From Rehmannia glutinosa (lineage: Eukaryota; Streptophyta; Magnoliopsida; Lamiales; Orobanchaceae): 64,000 nt of DNA. The position numbers were made by a program, and so were the translations under genes. Location: assembly GCA_016081115.2 (NCBI GenBank), contig CM071924.1:96238616-96302615 (forward strand), given 5' to 3'. The notes under the pieces are model-generated. The model did not search any database, was not told the origin of the DNA, and saw only the letters and a program-made list of their open reading frames with translations. Below, piece by piece: positions 57,910 to 64,000 of this stretch (within the stretch, counting starts at the first letter, position 1; every line of letters begins with the position of its first letter).

Positions 57910-60065
57910 CTCGATCCCAATTTGGCTACTTTAAAATTTTAATAATTCGATTAAATAATAAGATAATAATTTTTAGGAAGACCGTTATATAAATATATAA
58001 TATATATTCATGTGAATATCATAATTTAATAATTTTATGACATTTAATCTCGATGAATTTCATCTCTAACTTTTTCATTGCATTCAAAAAAGCTCATGTG
58101 ATAGTGTTCTGGAACTACAACAAAAATTTGTGAATAGTTGTTGATTGTTTCATCCCATATTAGAATGACATTCATTGATTTTTCATTCAATTAGAATAAT
58201 ATTCGCGAATCGAGAAAGGACTATCTAATTTAATAAAACTAGATTTTATGATCCCAATTTATTAATTTATAGAGGTTTTGTCATACTTTGTTATGGGAAA
58301 TTTTTTTAAACCTTGATTGGATATCAAATCGAACAATTAATTGTGTCATTGGTTTGACAAAGTTGAATCACTATATATATGTGTATTGTATATGATCTTT
58401 CGTATATCTGAGACCAAGATGAAAATAATAAAAAGAGTGGGCCAACATGGATCTCGACACGAATGGCCTACCCGATAAAGCCAGGAATGGAAATTTTGAG
58501 CTCCCAACCTGGCTTTCGCGGAAAGTTACTCAAATAGAGCTTCGCGGGCCATGATATGGCGAAATACTTAGCATGAGAAGTCAGATGACCATTAATTCAT
58601 ACATTAGAAATTAATGTCCATCACATCCGTCACTCAATTCACCATCTAATGCTTTTTCCTTACAACTAAGGGATTAGTTTGGTAATCATTCTAGAAATAA
58701 TTACAGCTACACATAGTAGGACTAAATGTACAGGATCATCGCTACTATAAATACCCTCATTTATGACAGAATGATAACTGACATATCTCTATTCTAAAAG
58801 CATTTAAGAGAGCATTTATTGTTCCGAGCTAATAAAAAACCACATATGAATTAGTCTTATCGTACTTTACAACGATTTTATTCATGTTTCAATCTTAGTC
58901 AATCATTGCACACGTGAACTATAGACCCATAATGTCATTTTCTTTGTTTGACACGTGAGACTTTCGAATCATGCCGTCAACAATATCTATATATACTTAT
59001 ACGTAAAAAGTTAGGTATAATACAGAATTGACAATATGATTAAAATAAAACTAAAAAATAATCTCTAATTGTATGTAATAATTTAAAGATCAAACAATGC
59101 CTCAATGATTGTTTATCATCTATTGAGATAGCACATTTGATATTGTAATAGCATAGTGATGCCAGCCACATGACACTTAATTATAGTAATTAGTAAGTGA
59201 TGATAAAAATAAATAAATTATACGACTAATCTTTTAGGAGATCTAATATTTGTCCGTATTTAAGAGAATGTTATTTTAGAAAGTAGTCGCAATGCAAAGA
59301 AAAGAATGGGCAATGCACGCTTCTGTACAAAATAATTCGTATAACAAGAACATTGTACCATCTTAGTACTTAATAAAATAATCTCGCACGTTGGAAAGTT
59401 AACCAAACATAATAGTACAACTTTCCAACCTTACCATTTTGAATATAAGGTCTGAGGAAGACATAAAAAGGACGAAATAAAAAACTCGTCCACTTGTCTC
59501 CAATACCAAATAAACAATCCATGGTGTATGCTCAAACCCAATGTTTTTAAATCGATATGACATTGAACCTGGGATTAATAATCGAGTTATGAAATCACCT
59601 GTTATTAGGTTGAGCCGTTCTAAAATAATGAATTGACCCATATAAATATATATATATATATGTACATATGTAAAAGATAAATATAAATACAAATGTAAAA
59701 AATAACAAATAAAAATAAAAATGAAACCTAATTTAATATATTATAATATCCAAGCATATATATAAATCGAATATAAGGAAAAGTTATATGTAAATTTACC
59801 AAATACTTTTTTCGTTCAATTTTTGTATTAAGAATAAAAAGACTTTGTTTAAAAAAAAAATTGATCCAGTTAACTAGGTTATTAGGTTAACGATTTACTG
59901 GTTTGATCGGGTGGTAACGATTTTAGCCACCCAATTTTTAGTCTATTGGGCCTTATGAACCATAATACATCATTAATTAATATCTTTTCTGAAAAATTAA
60001 TATTTTTAAAATAACCATTAATTGATAGTATTCTTGATTCTTTATTGTAAATTGATAGTTATTCT
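57910..60065. other. Upstream of the viral remnant; promoter-like region, no gene seen
   Basis: AT-rich. At 58746 TATAAATA lies in a context of stepped TATA box, then TCTCTATTCTAAAAGC and a leader-like stretch. It could be an old LTR or the intergenic promoter of the pararetrovirus that follows, but I cannot link them. The minus-strand frame at 59399-59692 is not convincing. Confidence 0.35.
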
Positions 60066-60069
60066 ACCC

Positions 60070-60340
60070 AAAACTGACAATTTTCAGTCCCATTCGACCA
60101 GCCCGAGAATTGAGCTGGGCTAGGCTATATTTTCACAGGCCGAAGTGAGTCCCTACTTTGGCTCGGCTTGAAACCCGAGTGGCCCGACATATTTTACACA
60201 TAAAAATATATTTTTGGTTGTGTTGGGTCAAGGAAAATATCAAAATTGGTGATTTTCGGGCCGACCCAATTTTGAGCATTGGCCCAATGGACTGGGACCG
60301 GGCCAATCGGGTCCGAGCTTTAGCCAGCTATAAATTTCTA
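60070..60340. repeat. GGCCC-rich dispersed repeat, copy 2
   Basis: It begins ACTGACAATTTTCAGTCCC and ends CGAGCTTTAGCCAGCTATAA, parallel to 20395-20545, with internal CACATAAAAATATATTTTTGG matching that copy's CACATAAAAATGTGTTTTGG. Non-coding despite an 80-codon frame. Confidence 0.6.
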
Positions 60341-61020
60341 CCCTACCCATATAAACAATGTCCAAATTCTCGTGTTACACAAAATTATATGGGACTTTAG
60401 TTTAGACCACCGCTACATGATTCCATGAAATTATTTATCACCCTTTTCATACTTTTCTAACCTTTAATATTTTGCTTTATCTAGTTCTATGAATCCATCG
60501 AAAGTCCCGTTTTAAAAAACAAAGGACAACTCCCCTCAAAACTCGAAAGTAAGTTTGAAAAATCAGTATAATTCATGATTAGTTTATTGGTAGTATCATA
60601 TTCTTGAATTTCTCAAGTCAAACTTTAATTGGACATTAGCAATTGTCTTTTTTCTCGATTGTCTGCCATTCAATAAATTTTGGCTTCTTTTGCTAAAAAA
60701 AATTGTGGGAAAATCCAAATATTTTTGTATCTTGAGGACCACAAAGAATTTATTACATGGACTAATGGAGCAAAAATACGGGAAAAGATTGAAAATGGCC
60801 TAAATTTAAAGCCAACTTATAACTTTAGCCTCACTTATTCAAAAGTTTCAAAATAGCCTTTTCATTTTGATAAAACCCCAAAATACCCCTTTATTGAATT
60901 AAAGGTAAACTAATGGTTTTAAAGGTTTTGGTAGAAAAATGGCATGGTAGAGTCTGGTTTATTAAGAACTTTTAGTTAAATTTATTATGTTTATGTAATT
61001 AACAATTGGTGAGGAGAAAT

Positions 61021-63170
61021 TACTCCGAGATTATGGATCCTACCGATGTCCGAGATGTACCACTTACGTGACATATCGTCAAATATTGACGATGTATGCA
61101 CAAGAAACACCTTGACCATGTTTCATATCGGGAATACCAACATGAAGAAAATGAACAGCAGGAGCCGACGGGAAACCTTAAGCAATGCAAAATCGCGGCG
61201 AGAATATTATAGACAATTCTTGATGCTTAACTGGACACTATATGTTCACTTGATGAACCTTCAAGAAACGGTTCATGAAAATTCCCATCGAAACAATGAT
61301 TCCGATGGAGTACCAGAGTGGAACGAGATACTTCCCACAAATCTAAGTTCTCGGAAGATCTTAGAGAAGTCCGTAAGACGGTGCGAATTATGGCAACCGC
61401 CATATTCATATACTCTGGCCAAAGACAAGTTCATCGATCCGGAACTGGATGGAGACGATGGTGAAATATCGAAGGAAAACTCTTGAACTCCTTCATGATA
61501 CTCGAAACGAAGTCGAGAACCTGGAGGACATGCCGAGTTCATCCTGGGAGGAAGGAAACGTATTGATTTTGGGGATGCCACTTATTTACACCAAAAAGGA
61601 AACCAACCGGTTATACGAAAGATGACGATGAGGAAAAGCTCATTCTCTTCGAATCAAAGGAAAATCCATCAAAAATTAAAAAGATGGATATTGAAAAGAT
61701 GAATCTTAAAGATCTACATGACCTGCGTAATCCTTCGGCGGGATTAGGTATTGTAGATTTAAAGATGAAGCGGTGAGAATCAACTTTGGTTACCTATGAC
61801 CCACAAGAGTAGACCAATTCCACCACCACCGCCACCGCTTAATCCTAACGTCGAAGAAATGCGGGTTCGCATCATGGAGCTCGGGATGAGAGGATGCCAC
61901 ACGCCGGGGATTTCACGACTAGAGTGATCCACTTTCGGAACAAGAGGTCGAAACCTCTTTGCAGGAATTAGACAACCTCCGGAAGGCCGAATGTTTATCG
62001 ACGTCTTATGGAAGATCACACCTCGACCCAATACATCTATATGGGTTGATGTTAAATCTGGACATCCCGCATTTTAAAAATAGAAAGTTCTTATTGATGA
62101 ATGGGCTTGACTATGAGAATTTCAAATAGAACCCTCGATCTTACAAAGGATTCATTCATTTTACTATTTGAAATGAGTCTTGAAGGATCGGTGAAGATGC
62201 AGGGATATGACCGATGCTTGTGTACGAAAGTTCGGTCACATCGGGAATCACTTAAAGGAATTGTCGATGGTATGGCAAAACTATTCAAAATCCAGTTCAT
62301 CGGCAAAGGTTATTTCGAGGATTAGAGGATGAAAAAGAAAGAGATATAAACAAGCCCTCTATAGCCTTGAGTTCTGGATATTTGTCATATTGACGAATAT
62401 ATCAAGTTGTTCACCGAATCTGGTGGAAATCCAAGATTGAGGAAAAGAAAGTCTGCATACTATTCTTTGCCAAGATTCCGAGTCCCTGGAGAGAAATGCT
62501 TATCGGGGAATACAAGTGTGGAGTCAAGTAGAAACCGTGGGCTTAAAAAATGTCTTTCCTAAAGGCCAAGTTATCTCGAATGGTGTTGTTAAGCGACTCT
62601 ATACAAGAATTACAAAAGATTAAGAGGAATTAACAAAAAGTTCCTCTATGTTGCGTGGATAATGATATCCCAACAATTGTGGGAGGTCAACCAAGCGCGG
62701 CAAGCATGAAGAAGAAGGATAGAAGCCATCCATACCGCCGAGAAACAACAACAAAAGAAGTAGGTCTTCATGGAGACCTAGAAGGTTCTGTCAAAACAAA
62801 AAGCCCGGTTATAAATAAGGGCAAAGACCAAGAAAGCGAGGAAGTAGTCCTCATCATCATCGTTCTAATCAAGCAAGTACCAACAGAAATCCGAGGAGAA
62901 GAACTTTCGGGCGGGCTCATACTAGAGCTAATGAAAGTTTCAAAGATCAGAATTCTTGGACATGCGAGCAAGAGGGCATATCTCAAATCGGATTGCCCGC
63001 AAATCAAAAATGAGGAGTCGATTCGAGGCCACACGAGAAATAGAAGAAGTTGTCTATTATCAAGATTTAATACAGTGTATCAATTTGAGGATATTCCCTC
63101 GGATGAAAGCATCTATGAAGAAGAGATCTATTCGATGATGGAAGTGAATCCATTTCGAATCGTGTGAAGA
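61021..63170 (+). pseudogene. Endogenous pararetrovirus, coat-protein-like region, broken
   Basis: Caulimoviridae-like remnant, integrated and dead. Open pieces with many stops and frame changes: 61046-61486, 62101-62325 and 62655-63167. The piece at 62161-62325 (MSLEGSVKMQ, then LFKIQFIGKGYFED) resembles coat-protein cores of this family. Near 62960-63000 the Cys-Cys-His-Cys pattern of a zinc knuckle is spread over more than one frame (TWTCE..., GHIS..., DCPQ...), so it cannot be made. A Lys/Arg-rich stretch precedes it and an acidic one (FEDIPSDESIYEEE) follows. Codon use differs from the plant genes around. I infer the family from these motifs; a search with the translated pieces would settle the genus. 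Confidence 0.65.
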
Positions 63171-63479
63171 AGAAATTCTTCAACAGATTTGGGCGGTCGA
63201 GAGGATATGTCAGATTCCTCTCTCACACTACTGTCTCATAAGACTCTTTATGAGAATTATGAAGGAAGATCCAAAGCTTCAAATCTATGATGGATTTACA
63301 ATTGGAGCGATGGAAAAGGCTTTGGATAAGATTGGTTTGCGTAATAGAAAACACCAAATTATCCACCGGTAACAACCGGAGAATTTGCCATTCCAATGGA
63401 GTTTAATGAACCTCGATCGAGATGCAGTTGGTCCCTATTAGAGAAATCCAGGAGATCAAAAGCGGTTAAAAGAGAAGTT

Positions 63480-64000
63480 GCAAATACACTCTCATGGATT
63501 CATATTGGAGCCATAAGAGTCATTATTAAAGCAACATTCAAAGAAGAATAGATTCGCCACTCAACTCGCTATATTTGACAAGCGAATCTTAAACCTCAAG
63601 GATTCATGCCTTGGAGCGTTACAAGAAATTTGTATCTTTGGGAAATTGACATTTAATGTCTATCCTAGAATTGCATACAATCCGGGAGATCGAGATTTTA
63701 GTAGAGTCCTAACCCTTCATCAAGATTTTAAAAGAGTCAAGTTGATGAAAGAAGGAACAGACCACTACTCGATCACATACAAGATATCTACGCTCTCTCG
63801 AATACACATCATTCAAGTATTCTTGAGAAAGGAATTTATTGAAGTCCCAAGGATTTTCGAGGACTTTGCCAGGTGGTTTTACCGAGATTATTGAGTCTCC
63901 AACTATCACGGAGATCGATATGAAAATACAAGATCAACCAGATCTTCAACAAAAGTAGAAGTCTTAGAGTTGAGCGAAGGATGTCTTTCCAACGGACGAG
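63480..64000 (+). pseudogene. Endogenous pararetrovirus, movement-protein-like region, broken and cut by window end
   Basis: An open frame runs from 63565 to 63894. It includes FDKRILNLKDSCLGALQ, RDFSRVLTLHQDFKRVKL and TDHYSITYKIS, which have the layout of the 30K-type movement proteins of plant viruses. Just upstream, IHIGAIRVIIKATFKEE ends in a stop (near 63551) and lies in another frame. These proteins widen plasmodesmata; this copy cannot. It lies downstream of the coat-like and zinc-knuckle region on the same strand, and protease and reverse transcriptase would be expected beyond the window. Confidence 0.65.

Overview
This is plant nuclear DNA, AT-rich and full of introns and transposons. 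The genes have GT-AG introns and plant-specific families, and most intergenic space is made of MITEs, solo LTRs and simple repeats. An asterid, perhaps Lamiales, is my guess from the look of the repeat families; nothing here proves it. Four real genes can be read exon by exon, and there is one clear pseudogene.

Layout. (1) 2001-7094, minus: a 12-exon F-box gene of the SKIP17 type. (2) 7.8-13.2 kb: a Cassandra-like LTR with a 5S rRNA-like box, a triplicated 85-bp repeat, and a 2.2-kb foldback element that carries a nested Harbinger-type MITE. (3) 13.28-16.68 kb, plus: a decayed, intron-containing copy of NAA20 (NatB acetyltransferase). (4) 21412-33132, minus: a 15-exon class II diterpene cyclase whose active-site residues point to ent-copalyl diphosphate synthase, the first committed step of gibberellin synthesis. 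Its introns hold two related LTR remnants and several MITEs. (5) 33.3-41.1 kb: repeats, including a 1.3-kb Mutator-like element. (6) 41175-44080, plus: FAP1, a plastid fatty-acid-binding protein with a chalcone-isomerase fold. (7) 46707-51223, minus: TKL (TIC-LIKE), a nuclear clock-related protein. FAP1 and TKL lie convergently, side by side. (8) 52.5-54.6 kb: a minisatellite with a four-unit higher-order repeat. (9) 54.8-55.1 kb: an RTE-type LINE tail. (10) about 61-64 kb, plus: a broken endogenous pararetrovirus that runs off the window.

Two themes cross the window. First, three otherwise well-kept genes (SKIP17, CPS, TKL) carry six 1-2-base indels, most of them in or beside mononucleotide runs. 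Allowing for these indels makes every CDS length a multiple of three (544, 824 and 990 residues). FAP1 has none. This looks more like uncorrected sequencing indels than gene death, but raw reads or cDNA must decide. Second, one MITE family that starts GGGATAATTAC and makes 9-bp target duplications occurs at least seven times, mostly inside introns or close to genes.

The four genes have no shared pathway and form no operon-like or biosynthetic cluster. The CPS gene has no cytochrome P450 or second terpene synthase beside it.
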